This document shows, in pieces, positions 35,570 through 43,148 of a DNA stretch of 43,148 nucleotides. The position numbers and the translations under genes are program-made. The stretch comes from Sulfobacillus acidophilus. GTDB taxonomy: Bacteria > Bacillota > Sulfobacillia > Sulfobacillales > Sulfobacillaceae. Location: NCBI GenBank assembly GCA_003023745.1, contig PXYV01000044.1, positions 1-43,148 of the forward strand. The letters are read 5' to 3'. A model generated the notes under the pieces. The model was not told the origin of the DNA. It was given only the letters and a program-made list of their open reading frames with translations, and made no database searches. Position 1 is the first letter of the stretch. The number at the start of each line of letters is the position of its first letter.

Positions 35570-35598
35570 TTGACCGTATGAACCAATATCGGTACAAT
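35570..35598 (+). promoter_or_regulatory. Sigma-A-type promoter of the proC T-box leader
   Basis: TTGACC (35570-35575) and TACAAT (35593-35598) with an ideal 17-base spacer, placed directly before the T-box leader. A second, weaker TTGACG lies 31 bases further upstream. Confidence 0.75.
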
Positions 35599-35604
35599 AC
35601 TCCG

Positions 35605-35820
35605 TGATATAGATGTTGACCGTGTGGAAATCTACGAGTTTTGGCAAGATCTGTAGCGAGTGGCGGGTGGTGAAAGGCCACGATCTTGTAGGCTCTTCCC
35701 AGTTTCCGGAATGCACGGTACGGTTTCCTCCGATATCGGGATGTGAGGTGTCGCCGTAAGGCGACAACTAAGGTGGTACCGCGGCCTGTCCGCCCTTAGA
35801 GGCGACAGGTATTTTTATTT
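35605..35820 (+). ncRNA. T-box riboswitch, proline-type, upstream of proC
   Basis: The T-box sequence AAGGTGGTACCGCGG is at 35770-35784. Stem I is visible: CAAGATC/GATCTTG with a distal arm containing AGCGAGTGGCGGGTGGTGAA. A base helix pairs GGAAA with TTTCC. In the specifier bulge CCC (35698-35700, followed by A) is a proline codon, fitting the proC gene it precedes. A stem III hairpin (GTCGCC/GGCGAC, 35750-35765) follows. The terminator is CCTGT-CGCC/GGCG-ACAGG at 35785-35809 with a T-run. Uncharged tRNA-Pro would favour the antiterminator and switch proC on when proline is short. Confidence 0.85.
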
Positions 35821-35856
35821 TGGCCGAGATTACCAAGCATAAAGGGGGAGAACGAG

Positions 35857-36657
35857 ATGCAGCGGATTGTCATCGTGGGTTCCGGGCATTTGGCGCACGC
35901 GTTATGGGAAGGGTGGCATCGCAACCCGCGCGAGCCGCGCGTCATTGATTTGGTAGCCCGCTCCGAGGCCCATCGTGCGCTATGGAACCCTCGGGTGTGG
36001 GATACCGTATCGTTCTCGCCAGAGATTGTTGGTTCCGCGGACGTGGTGGTGCTGACGGTGAAACCCAAGGATACCGAGGCGAGTGTAGGGCAATTACGGC
36101 CATATCTTGGGGTGCGCACTGTATTGGTGTCTCCTGTCGCTGGTTGGAGCATTGCGCAATTTCGGGACTTGGGGGTTCAGGGCCCCATTGCGCGGATTAT
36201 GCCCAATGTGTCGGCTGCGATTGGGGCGTCAACAACGCTGGCTACGTTTGATGGTCTAGCGTCGGAGCGCCGCCGCGCTATCGAAGCATTTCTCAGTGAA
36301 TGCGGCCAGGTGACCGTGGTGGATGAATCGCTGATTAATCCCTATACCGCCTTGATTGGAAGTGGGCCCGCTTATATTTTCTTGTTGCTAAAGGCCTTGA
36401 TTGAAGGCGGCGAGCGCCTCGGGACGGATGCCGCCATGACGCGCCAATTGGTGAGCTCCATGGTAGAAGGAGCGGCTCGCTTGGCGCGAGACCGCTCCGA
36501 GGAATCACTGGACGACTGGATTGGGCAAGTGGCGTCTCCCGGCGGGACCACCGAGGCCCTCTTGCGGGTCTTGGACCGCGAGGGATGGCCGTCGATGATT
36601 CAAGATGCCGTGGTGGCAGCCAGCCGCCGCGCCGAGGAACTGGGCGTGCGACATTAA
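35857..36657 (+). CDS. proC: Pyrroline-5-carboxylate reductase
   Basis: A 266-residue enzyme of usual length with AAGGGGGAG before the ATG. The N-terminal dinucleotide-binding fold starts IVIVGSGHLAHALWEG, and VVVLTVKPKDTEA follows. The family signature is complete: ALIGSGPAYIFLLLKALIEG then VASPGGTTEALLRVLDREGW. It makes proline from pyrroline-5-carboxylate with NAD(P)H in the cytoplasm. It is controlled by the proline-type T-box upstream. Its stop is one base from the stop of the convergent serA gene, with no terminator between them, so the two transcripts probably overlap at their 3' ends. Confidence 0.95.
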   Translation: MQRIVIVGSGHLAHALWEGWHRNPREPRVIDLVARSEAHRALWNPRVWDTVSFSPEIVGSADVVVLTVKPKDTEASVGQLRPYLGVRTVLVSPVAGWSIAQFRDLGVQGPIARIMPNVSAAIGASTTLATFDGLASERRRAIEAFLSECGQVTVVDESLINPYTALIGSGPAYIFLLLKALIEGGERLGTDAAMTRQLVSSMVEGAARLARDRSEESLDDWIGQVASPGGTTEALLRVLDREGWPSMIQDAVVAASRRAEELGVRH

Positions 36658-36658
36658 C

Positions 36659-38233
36659 CTAGAACAACTGCGTGAACACGTGAACTTCTTGAATATCCGG
36701 CAACTGGACCACATCATCCAATAGTTGTTGCGGGGGATCGGTGTCGAGGGTCAGAATCATCAGGGCTTCTCCCTGGGGGCCGCGTCTTCCTAGATGCAGT
36801 TGTCCGATGTTGATGCCGTATTGCCCCACCAGTGTGCCTACTCGGCCGACGACACCGGGCGCGTCGTGATGGCGGGTGACCAATGCCCGTTCGGGCCAGG
36901 GGATGTTGACGGGAATGCCTGCGATTTTTTTGACGACGACGTCCGCTTCGGTCACGGACACCTCGACTTCGGTTTCATTGCGCCCTTCAACACGCAAACT
37001 AATGCGCGGATCATCGTCACTTTGGTGGTCAGCTTCCACGAGCAAGGTAATGCCTTGTCGTTGCGCCACTAAAAGCGCGTTGACGGTATTGACCCGCTCG
37101 TCCACGCGGTCTTGCAAAAAGGCGGCCAGCGCCGCTTGGCGAAGCCAGGGGCGAACCGAAGAGGCCATGGCCCGGCTGAGACTTAAGACAACGGGCGAAG
37201 CCACTTGCGGATTTAACCGTGAGAATATCGTCCCTAAAATGCGAACTGCACGGTCCAGACGCTTTAAGTTTTGTTCCGGTACGTCGGGAATCGGCACGTT
37301 GACCAAGTTCGGCGGGGTTTGATTGTTGAGCGCATCCAGTACCCCGCGCGCCGTCATGATTCCCACGCCTACCATCGCTTCGTGAGTGGATCCGCCCAAA
37401 TGCGGCGTTGTGACCACGTGGGCACGTTTCATCAAGGGCCAGTTCAAATCGGGAGGTTCGTGCGAAAACACATCAATGCCGGCGCCAGCCAGATGACCCT
37501 CATCCAAGAGCCGTGCCAAGGCCTCCTCGTCGATGAGGCCGCCACGAGCCACATTCATCACAATCGCGCCTTTGGGCAGCCGCCGCAGCAGGGCTTCATC
37601 CAAATGCGGGCCCGATTTGGGAGTGTGAATGGTCAAGATATCGGATTCAGCGACCAAGTCTTCTAATCGCGTGAACTGGCGCACGTCGTGCGCCTCAAAA
37701 ATGTCCGCCGACAAAAACGGATCATACGCGCTGACGGGCATGCGAAATCCATGGGCAATGCGGCTGACTTGCCGTCCCACGCGGCCCAGTCCAATGATGC
37801 CTAACCGTTTTTCATAGAGCTCCTGACCCAAGAAAGCGGCGCGATCCCATCCCCCTGATCGCACATGGGCATCGCCGGCCACAATATTGCGGATAACGGC
37901 CAGCAGCAGGCCAAACGTGTGCTCGGCGGCGGCGATGGCATTGGCGCCGGGGGCATTGATGACGGCAATGCCAAACTCCGTGGCCGCCTCCAGGTCGACA
38001 TTGTCGACGCCGGCGCCCGCTCGGGCGACCACTTTCAAACGGTTATGCCCTTGCAGCAACTCGCGCGTAAGCCGATGGGCGCTGCGAATAATGACGGCAT
38101 CGTACTGATCCATGAGGGCGGGCAGTTCGTCTGGGGGCAATAGGTCGTGGGCGTCCACGTCCGCATACTGGCGGAGATATTCCAAGCCCTTGGGTCCGAG
38201 TTTTTCTGTCACTAAGATGTGTGGGCGGCTCAT
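36659..38233 (-). CDS. serA: D-3-phosphoglycerate dehydrogenase
   Basis: A 524-residue long-form (type 1) enzyme. The ATG at 38233 is in an ATGA overlap with the aminotransferase stop, with GGAGG upstream. The NAD-binding fold has GIIGLGRVGRQVSRIA. The catalytic Arg, Glu and His are seen in VMNVARGGLIDEEALARLL, GIDVFSHEPPD and VVTTPHLGGST. Residues ~315-450 form the extra substrate-binding domain and the last ~75 an ACT domain (RHHDAPGVVGRVGTLVGQYG, LHLGRRGPQGEALMILTLD), the usual site of serine feedback. It oxidises 3-phosphoglycerate as the first step of serine synthesis, and is co-transcribed with the aminotransferase. Confidence 0.96.
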   Translation of the reverse strand: MSRPHILVTEKLGPKGLEYLRQYADVDAHDLLPPDELPALMDQYDAVIIRSAHRLTRELLQGHNRLKVVARAGAGVDNVDLEAATEFGIAVINAPGANAIAAAEHTFGLLLAVIRNIVAGDAHVRSGGWDRAAFLGQELYEKRLGIIGLGRVGRQVSRIAHGFRMPVSAYDPFLSADIFEAHDVRQFTRLEDLVAESDILTIHTPKSGPHLDEALLRRLPKGAIVMNVARGGLIDEEALARLLDEGHLAGAGIDVFSHEPPDLNWPLMKRAHVVTTPHLGGSTHEAMVGVGIMTARGVLDALNNQTPPNLVNVPIPDVPEQNLKRLDRAVRILGTIFSRLNPQVASPVVLSLSRAMASSVRPWLRQAALAAFLQDRVDERVNTVNALLVAQRQGITLLVEADHQSDDDPRISLRVEGRNETEVEVSVTEADVVVKKIAGIPVNIPWPERALVTRHHDAPGVVGRVGTLVGQYGINIGQLHLGRRGPQGEALMILTLDTDPPQQLLDDVVQLPDIQEVHVFTQLF

Positions 38234-39360
38234 GATGGATGACCTCCTGCTATCAATTTTTGCGTCGCAACCTGATACGCGGCTTTGAGTGCATCTTCCG
38301 GATACAACAACTCGGGTGCGAGGAGTCCTAGTCCTGCCCACAAGTCTCCGACATCAATGGCACCGACATGGCCGATGCGAATCGCGCTATCATGCCAGGG
38401 TCCGAGCGCTCCGGCGATTTGTAGACCCCGTTCTTCGGCGTGGCGGCGCACATCGCCCGGTTTGAGCGAAGCCGGCAGTCCCAAAGCCGTGACCGTGGGC
38501 GAGGCGTGGGACTCCTCTACCAAGAGGCTTAAACCACCGGCAGCACCATAGGCTCGCACCATATCGCGAAGCAGGCGATGGCGTGCGAAACGCGCCTTCT
38601 CGCCTTCTTGGGCTAAAAGATCTAACGCCGCATCCAGCCCGTACCACAGCGAAACGGCCGGTGTGTAGGGCAGATGGCCTTTGAGGTACGGATTGAGGTC
38701 GAAATAAAAGCGGCCTGGTCTGTTAGCTAAAATGGCCTCGCGGCCCCCATCGGAAAACGCCAAAATAGCTAAGCCCGGGGGACACATGAATCCCTTTTGC
38801 GATGCCGCCACGATCGCGTCAATGGCACCACTCAGCCTTAAGGGGATCGACGGAACGCCGCTGATGCTGTCGACGACCAGCAAGGGTCGTTCGGGCACGG
38901 TCAAAAGTTGCGTGGAGAGTTCTTCCACCGGATTTAAAACGCCGGTCGACGTTTCATTGTGCGTCACCAGAATGCCGCGATAGGGGTGGTCGGCCACGCG
39001 CGCGAGAATGTCTTGCGGCTTAAAGGCTTGGCCCCATGGAATTTCCAAACGGTCTATCTTAAGCTCTAACGACTGCGCGACTTCCCCAAAGCGGCGCCCA
39101 AACAACCCTGTTTCCACCACCAGGACGTCATCCCCGGGCATGAACAGATTTTGTATGGCCGCTTCCAACCCTCCGGTGCCCGACGCCGGCAGCACCGCCA
39201 CATGATTGGCGGATGGAGCTTGGAAGAGGTCGGCCAGTTGTTGTAAAACTCTTTTTTGCACGGTGGCGAAAAGCGATCCGCGATGATCGCTCATGGCGGT
39301 CAGCATGGCTTGTTCGACCGCCTTGGGAACGGGTGTTGGCCCCGGCAACAAGATATGCAT
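38230..39360 (-). CDS. Class V aminotransferase (serine pathway, phosphoserine- or serine-glyoxylate-type)
   Basis: A 376-residue PLP enzyme with TAGGAGGG before the ATG at 39360. It starts MHILLPGPTPVPKAVEQAM; ASGTGGLEAAIQNLF binds the cofactor phosphate, THNETSTGVLNP and VVDSISGVPSIPL hold the ring-binding Asp, and VAASQKGFMCPPGLA carries the Schiff-base lysine. This is the alanine-glyoxylate/serine-pyruvate aminotransferase branch, not classical SerC. Because it is co-transcribed with serA under a serine-type T-box, it most likely serves as the phosphoserine aminotransferase, as proposed for similar enzymes in microbes lacking SerC. No phosphoserine phosphatase gene is in the window. Confidence 0.88.
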   Translation of the reverse strand: MHILLPGPTPVPKAVEQAMLTAMSDHRGSLFATVQKRVLQQLADLFQAPSANHVAVLPASGTGGLEAAIQNLFMPGDDVLVVETGLFGRRFGEVAQSLELKIDRLEIPWGQAFKPQDILARVADHPYRGILVTHNETSTGVLNPVEELSTQLLTVPERPLLVVDSISGVPSIPLRLSGAIDAIVAASQKGFMCPPGLAILAFSDGGREAILANRPGRFYFDLNPYLKGHLPYTPAVSLWYGLDAALDLLAQEGEKARFARHRLLRDMVRAYGAAGGLSLLVEESHASPTVTALGLPASLKPGDVRRHAEERGLQIAGALGPWHDSAIRIGHVGAIDVGDLWAGLGLLAPELLYPEDALKAAYQVATQKLIAGGHPS

Positions 39361-39403
39361 CCGAATCCCTCCTAATGAAAATGCGAAGAGAAAGGACGGC
39401 GCA

Positions 39404-39625
39404 AAAATAGAAATCCGTCCCTTCTTTTAGGGACGGTGTAACCCGCGGTGCCACCCTAATTGACGGAGCAAGTCCGCCCACTCATTGGCCGGTTCGCCGG
39501 CTGCGTTCGACTCCTCGCCGAAACCCTCCCGAGCGGAATCGAACTCATGTGCCTCTACCGGTTTCCATCCTCCCGGCTTTCTGCAAGTAAGCCCAAGAAT
39601 TCTTCTCGTTCATCGGTCACCAACG
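39404..39625 (-). ncRNA. T-box riboswitch, serine-type, upstream of the aminotransferase-serA operon
   Basis: On the minus strand the T-box AGGGTGGCACCGCGGGT lies at 39457-39441, followed by a terminator CCGTCCCT/AGGGACGG (39436-39429 with 39422-39415) and an ATTTCTATTTTT run. Upstream, stem I shows an arm CCGG-GAGGATGGAAA-CCGG. The probable specifier strand reads GAGTTCGATTCC, where either TCG-A or TCC-G gives a serine codon; I cannot fix which without folding. The amino acid agrees with the genes controlled. Low charged tRNA-Ser would turn the operon on. Confidence 0.8.
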
Positions 39626-39654
39626 ATTATCACAAACTTTGTCCATGCTGTAAA
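39626..39654 (-). promoter_or_regulatory. Sigma-A-type promoter of the serine T-box leader
   Basis: On the minus strand TTTACA (39654-39649) and GATAAT (39631-39626) are separated by 17 bases, and the -10 is extended by TGT. It lies at the expected place just before stem I of the T-box. Confidence 0.65.
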
Positions 39655-39849
39655 GCGTAAAATTGCAAACCTCATGGCAATCCCCAAGTGGTGCTGTGCG
39701 TTCTATAGATTTTTCGGGATTCGGGTCGGTCAACCGACGTAACTCAGAACATCTTCATAGCACTAACAGTCGTGAACCGGGCGGTCATGAGCAGGACGCG
39801 GTTCGTACAGACTTTGCCCAGAATTAAGAGAACCAAATGCGTGCGACCT

Positions 39850-40135
39850 GTTCGGGGTGTTGAATTGACCGTGCATGGCATGTCGGGCACCCCACGTCAC
39901 GGAGCAAGCTCATGGCCGTATTACGCAAACGTCGCCATGACACGCAGGCTGTTCTCCGTGGGCACCGGGAAGTAGTCTTCATCGTAGACCACATCAAGAG
40001 CCCAGTGGAGAAAAATCTCAATGCTCCCAATGCCATTGGACGAACCCCCGACCGTGGCTGCATCGGCCTGATCTGCCGTCAGACAGATCGGTGATAGACA
40101 CCGCCACCTTGTGTCGCGGGTTGCTGTCATCTAAA
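39850..40135 (-). pseudogene. ISAs1-family transposase remnant
   Basis: The minus-strand frame from 40130 gives LTADQADAATVGGSSNGIGS then IEIFLHWALDVVYDEDYF, matching the end of ISAs1-type DDE transposases (xHWxIENxLHWvLDVtFxED). The following helix appears in another frame as RRLRNTAMSLLRD (family: LRRIALNLLK). The N-terminal three quarters are missing and at least one frameshift is present. No terminal inverted repeats were identified. Confidence 0.55.
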
Positions 40136-40139
40136 TCGG

Positions 40140-40683
40140 TGACAAATCGGTCAATTCCAAAAAAAATGGGACAGTCTGTGCGACTGGCAGATCGTAGTGC
40201 TGGCTGGCGAAAGTCTAATCCCTGCGAATTTCTTGTTCATGTGGGGTAGCCGATAGTGGCAAGGTGTCCGGGCTAACCCAGAATCTGATGGGCCTGAGGC
40301 GAATCTCGGGGCCGTACTCTTAGTGAACTGGTGGTGGCCTTCTTTGGGTGAGGAGCCCTCGAGATTTGGGCGAAGTCTACCACTGTGGCGGTTGAATGGG
40401 CATGCGCTCCCTGAATGCGGGCACGGAACGAGGAGCACCGCAGCAGACTCAAGAGGATCGTTACGGATGGAACCGAGGAAAAGCACTGCGACTGACCCGG
40501 TGAGGCCCTTATCATTACCCGCACTACCAATAATAGCCAGACCATCGGGTGACGAGAGCCTAGCCAGCATGGATATTCCCGAGGTCGAGAGATAGTGGGA
40601 CCTTAGAACATCGCAAATGGATAGATTTTTTGGGGACACCAATGCACTGTCGCGTACGCAACGGTTTGAAGTCCTGGAACTGT
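40140..40683. other. Sequence between two transposase remnants
   Basis: A long minus-strand frame (40151-40753) exists, but its composition is Ser/Pro/Arg-rich with no motif or ribosome site, so I do not call it a gene. Probably decayed mobile-element DNA. Confidence 0.4.
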
Positions 40684-41463
40684 TTAGGAAAAATCCAGTT
40701 GGGATAGTCGCATCCCCGGGATAATCAGTTGTAATTCCCGATATCCTCGCCACAGCGTCTTCACACCCGGATCACCATCGCCGGCGCGACCAATAACCTC
40801 CGAGTTTAGCCATCGTGTGGATCGCCTCACGTAAGGTGAGGCGATGGTTGGGATCACACGGGCCGAACCGCAGTCCCTTGCGCGGTCGTTGACGGTCATA
40901 AAGTCGGTGCAGAGCCTGTTCTTCGTCGGCGGTAAAGGCGCCCGAACACGGTTGATTGGGATCCAGACGAACCCGATAGGTCATCCATAAAAGATGCTAG
41001 GCCATGATCGAATCGAGTGCGATGGCCCGCCTCAGTCGGTCAACCGTTTCTAATGGCAATTTCTCGACGTTACGGCCCCCTGTTTTTAAGATGAAATGCA
41101 AGCGTTCGATCCGCCAGCGATAGGTGGACCACCGAAGAATCCGTTGAGCGTCCAGGAAATGTTCCACGGGGAGGTCGTGAGCAGGATCCACGGGATCGAC
41201 GTGATACCCGCCGGGGGATTAATTTCTTGGGCCAGAACGATCTGCACCCGAGGAGTGCCGACGTTGTCGGCCTTGCGAACCACGGGAATGTGTAAATCCA
41301 CCGTGGTCGCTTGCAGGGTCGGCGAGGCCTGGCGGATGGGCGGTCTCTCCTGGCACGGCACCTCGATCTCCACGGTTCCTAAAATATCCGTCGCTTCCAC
41401 CGCCGTGCAGAGATAGCCTTCCGGGTCCGCTAGACGGCGGTGAACCATTGGCGGAGTGAACAT
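40684..41463 (-). pseudogene. IS4-family (Tn5-like) transposase remnant
   Basis: Reading right to left: a core-domain piece (VEATDILGTVEIEVPCQERP, 41463-~41190), a frameshift, then LRWSTYRWRIERLHFILKTG with the YREK signature of IS4 transposases (Tyr, Arg, Glu, Lys at Y-2-R-3-E-6-K spacing). ALDSIMA is then cut by a TAG (40997-40999), but the same frame resumes with MTYRVRLDPNQPC and LTLREAIHTMAKLGGYWSRR. A second frameshift leads to GVKTLWRGYRELQLI, the Tn5-type C-terminal dimerisation motif. The N-terminal part is absent and the toxin-antitoxin-like pair begins just beyond. Confidence 0.75.
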
Positions 41464-41558
41464 ATTTTTCTTTGGAGCACCTCAGAAAGGGATACAATAA
41501 GGGCTGGAGGATGGTCTAGCGAGAATTCTCGCGTCCTAGGAAGGAAGGGGTGTCATCT

Positions 41559-42326
41559 ATGAACCATCAGTTGACTATAGCGCTGGAAGAAGTTCAGCGC
41601 CTGTTGACCCTTGAGGATCTGTCTGGAACGTTGGGCGCGTTGTCCTCGCTGCTTCGTGCAGTGGAGCGTCATGCGCGAGAACAGGGTCCGTCTGGTACGA
41701 CCTGGCGTGTGGTGTCATTGCATCATAGCGTGCCGACGGTGGTCGTTGCGCCCGACCCGGCGACCAACACGGCGGCGGAGGCGGTTCAGTTTGTCATCAG
41801 CACCTTGCGGCGATTGGAAAAAGGAGAGCGTCTGGATTGGCCCTTAACTCAGCCTGAAGAGGAGGCTTTGAACCGATTCGCCTCTTACGCGGTACATTAT
41901 CGTATTCATCTTCAGGGGGAAGGACTCGACAATGTGGTGATAACGACCCAGACTCAGAAATCCCTGAGTCAGCTGAGACAGGGCGCTACTCGCGAGCATG
42001 GCACGGTGGAGGGGCGGTTGGAAATGGTCACTATCCGGGGGCGTATGGAATGTAGTGTGTATGACGCGGTGACGGGTCACCGCGTCCGGTGTGTGTTTGA
42101 CGATGCGATGCTCAAGGATCTTCTCGCCTGTTTCGGCCAGCAGGTGGTCGCCGAAGGGGAGATCGTGGTCCAGGCCGGACGCGTGGAAATGTTGCAGTTG
42201 GAACGTCTACGGCGTACGATCCCTTCGCAGGATATTTCCCTGGATACGTATTTTGGCATTGGCCAGGACTGGTTTGATAAAATGTCGGCCGGAGACCTTG
42301 TCCATCGGGTCTGGGGCCATGAGTAA
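41559..42326 (+). CDS. Uncharacterised protein paired with a PIN-domain toxin
   Basis: A 255-residue protein; the ATG at 41559 follows AAGGAAGGGG at eight bases and is preferred to the GTG at 41550. Residues ~1-50 are helical (LTIALEEVQRLLTLEDLSGT). A middle section includes WRVVSLHHSVPTVVVAPD and FVISTLRRLEKGERLDWPLT. The C-terminal ~90 residues (GTVEGRLEMVTIRGRMECSV, then GHRVRCVFDD, VVAEGEIVVQAGRVEMLQLE) look like a small beta-barrel of OB type, judged from alternating strands and glycines. No family is recognised. It overlaps the PIN gene by eight bases, so it is probably the antitoxin or partner, though much longer than usual antitoxins. Confidence 0.75.
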   Translation: MNHQLTIALEEVQRLLTLEDLSGTLGALSSLLRAVERHAREQGPSGTTWRVVSLHHSVPTVVVAPDPATNTAAEAVQFVISTLRRLEKGERLDWPLTQPEEEALNRFASYAVHYRIHLQGEGLDNVVITTQTQKSLSQLRQGATREHGTVEGRLEMVTIRGRMECSVYDAVTGHRVRCVFDDAMLKDLLACFGQQVVAEGEIVVQAGRVEMLQLERLRRTIPSQDISLDTYFGIGQDWFDKMSAGDLVHRVWGHE

Positions 42327-42810
42327 GGGCAACCGGCCGGTGGTTTGCCTGGATACGTCCATCTTTATTTCCTTTCTCAAAGGGGACGATCCTTACAGTA
42401 TGCTATGCCGTGATGTCTTGCGAGAAGCCCAGAACGGGTTGTTTTCGGCCATCACCTCGACGTTGGCTATTGTGGAGACCGTTCACCTCGCGAAACCTGA
42501 TGTGGCAAACGAAGAAGTGGAAAACAGCATAAAAGCATTATATGAAGTGCCGTGGCTCACGATGTGGCAACTTAACAAAGCCGTGGCGTATGAGTCGAGT
42601 CGTTTATCCCGGAAATACCGCGGCACGACCAAGGATACGCCCCACGATTCAGTCTTTGTGGCGACTGCCAAACTCGCGGGAGCTTCCCGTGTGTTTACCA
42701 CGGACCAACGCTTCATTCGGCGCTTTGCCGATAATACGGAAGGCGTCATCGTAACCTCGCCCACGCTATTCAATCGGCAGTTGAACCACCTCCCCCTGGA
42801 CGAATGCTAG
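42319..42810 (+). CDS. PIN-domain protein (VapC-like ribonuclease toxin)
   Basis: A 163-residue PIN protein starting at ATG 42319 inside the end of the previous gene, so translation is coupled. VVCLDTSIFISFLKGDD carries the first catalytic Asp; a central Glu is in STLAIVETVHLA; DTPHDSVFVATAKLAGASRV then FTTDQRF give the third and fourth acidic residues and the family's terminal strand. PIN toxins cleave RNA, often tRNA or rRNA, and are held inactive by the product of the gene upstream. The length is slightly above the usual ~130-150 residues. Confidence 0.85.
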   Translation: MSKGNRPVVCLDTSIFISFLKGDDPYSMLCRDVLREAQNGLFSAITSTLAIVETVHLAKPDVANEEVENSIKALYEVPWLTMWQLNKAVAYESSRLSRKYRGTTKDTPHDSVFVATAKLAGASRVFTTDQRFIRRFADNTEGVIVTSPTLFNRQLNHLPLDEC

Positions 42811-43148
42811 CGAGGGGATTGTGCTGAAAAGCCGAGGGGGGACTACCGACTTACACTCACGTTCCCGTTCTCTCGCCCCCGAAACACTCATGTTGATTGC
42901 GTATTATTGCAGTCGCTCACTAGCCTGCGATGAATGACTGGGCACGAAGTTTGGGGTCGTGTTTTCGGACCTTTGAGCCCTTCGTAAAGTCGCTAAGGCA
43001 ACGCGGAGCCCTCCGGAGCGATTCTAATCTTTACCCATAGGGGGGAATATCCCATACGCGCTAACCTAAGCCTGACGCATCGCATTGAAGTAAGCGTTTA
43101 CGAGGGCGCTCCAGAAGCGGCGTTGTCCATGCACGCGAATCCAGGCGC
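42811..43148. other. Right-end intergenic sequence
   Basis: No gene start or recognisable motif is seen in the last ~340 bases on either strand. Confidence 0.4.

Noticed and set aside
39530..39560. TTCGATTCC as a tRNA T-loop
   Set aside because: Flanking bases do not pair as a T-arm and no acceptor or anticodon stem fits; it lies in the serine T-box specifier region.
40151..40753. 200-residue minus-strand frame
   Set aside because: Ser/Pro/Arg-rich, no ribosome site, no motif, lies between two transposase relics.

Overview
The window reads as a chromosomal segment of a moderately GC-rich, Gram-positive-type bacterium. Strong purine-rich ribosome sites, frequent GTG/TTG starts, two T-box leaders, sigma-A-like promoters and transport-heavy heterotrophic gene sets point to the Firmicutes, perhaps a Sulfobacillus-like acidophile. 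That genus-level guess is inference. Many long stretches between operons hold only decayed genes: OsmC, TauE/SafE, DUF4338, ISAs1 and IS4 remnants.

Layout. 1-3.0 kb: the tail of a sugar-type solute-binding protein, a nucleotide-pyrophosphatase-like phosphohydrolase and a decayed frame. 3.5-4.2 kb: a Crp/Fnr regulator. 4.9-9.5 kb: a thiol/sulfur-redox island with a broken OsmC gene, a half-length TauE/SafE gene, an MFS transporter, and then two consecutive redox genes that each carry an in-frame UGA exactly where the family has its catalytic cysteine. 10.3-18.8 kb: a GntR regulator, a sulfatase-like hydrolase with an MFS transporter (minus strand), and a three-gene sugar-type ABC importer lacking its ATPase. 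19.2-21.5 kb: cell-wall genes rodA/ftsW-like and uppP-like. 22.3-30.9 kb: an IclR regulator divergent from a seven-gene amino-compound/dipeptide operon (M19 dipeptidase, DppA, DppB, DppC, small protein, amidase, second M19 dipeptidase). 32.1-34.6 kb: two XapX membrane proteins, an acetamidase/formamidase and a GntR regulator. 35.6-39.7 kb: proC under a proline-type T-box, convergent with an aminotransferase-serA operon under a serine-type T-box. 39.9-41.5 kb: two transposase wrecks. 41.6-42.8 kb: a toxin-antitoxin-like pair ending in a PIN-domain protein.

The most important observation is at 7342-9540. The first gene is a CoA-disulfide-reductase-type flavoprotein with UGA at residue 44, the redox cysteine position. 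The second fuses an RluA-like domain that has lost its catalytic aspartate to a glutaredoxin domain whose CxxC motif reads UGA-x-x-Cys. In both genes the frame continues through the whole conserved domain. Each UGA is followed at the right distance by a hairpin resembling a bacterial SECIS element; the first has an AGGUUG loop, much like the AGGUCU loop of E. coli fdhF. Together this suggests a two-gene selenocysteine redox operon with an apparently undescribed RluA-like/seleno-glutaredoxin fusion. No selenocysteine machinery gene was recognised in the window, so the test lies elsewhere in the genome.
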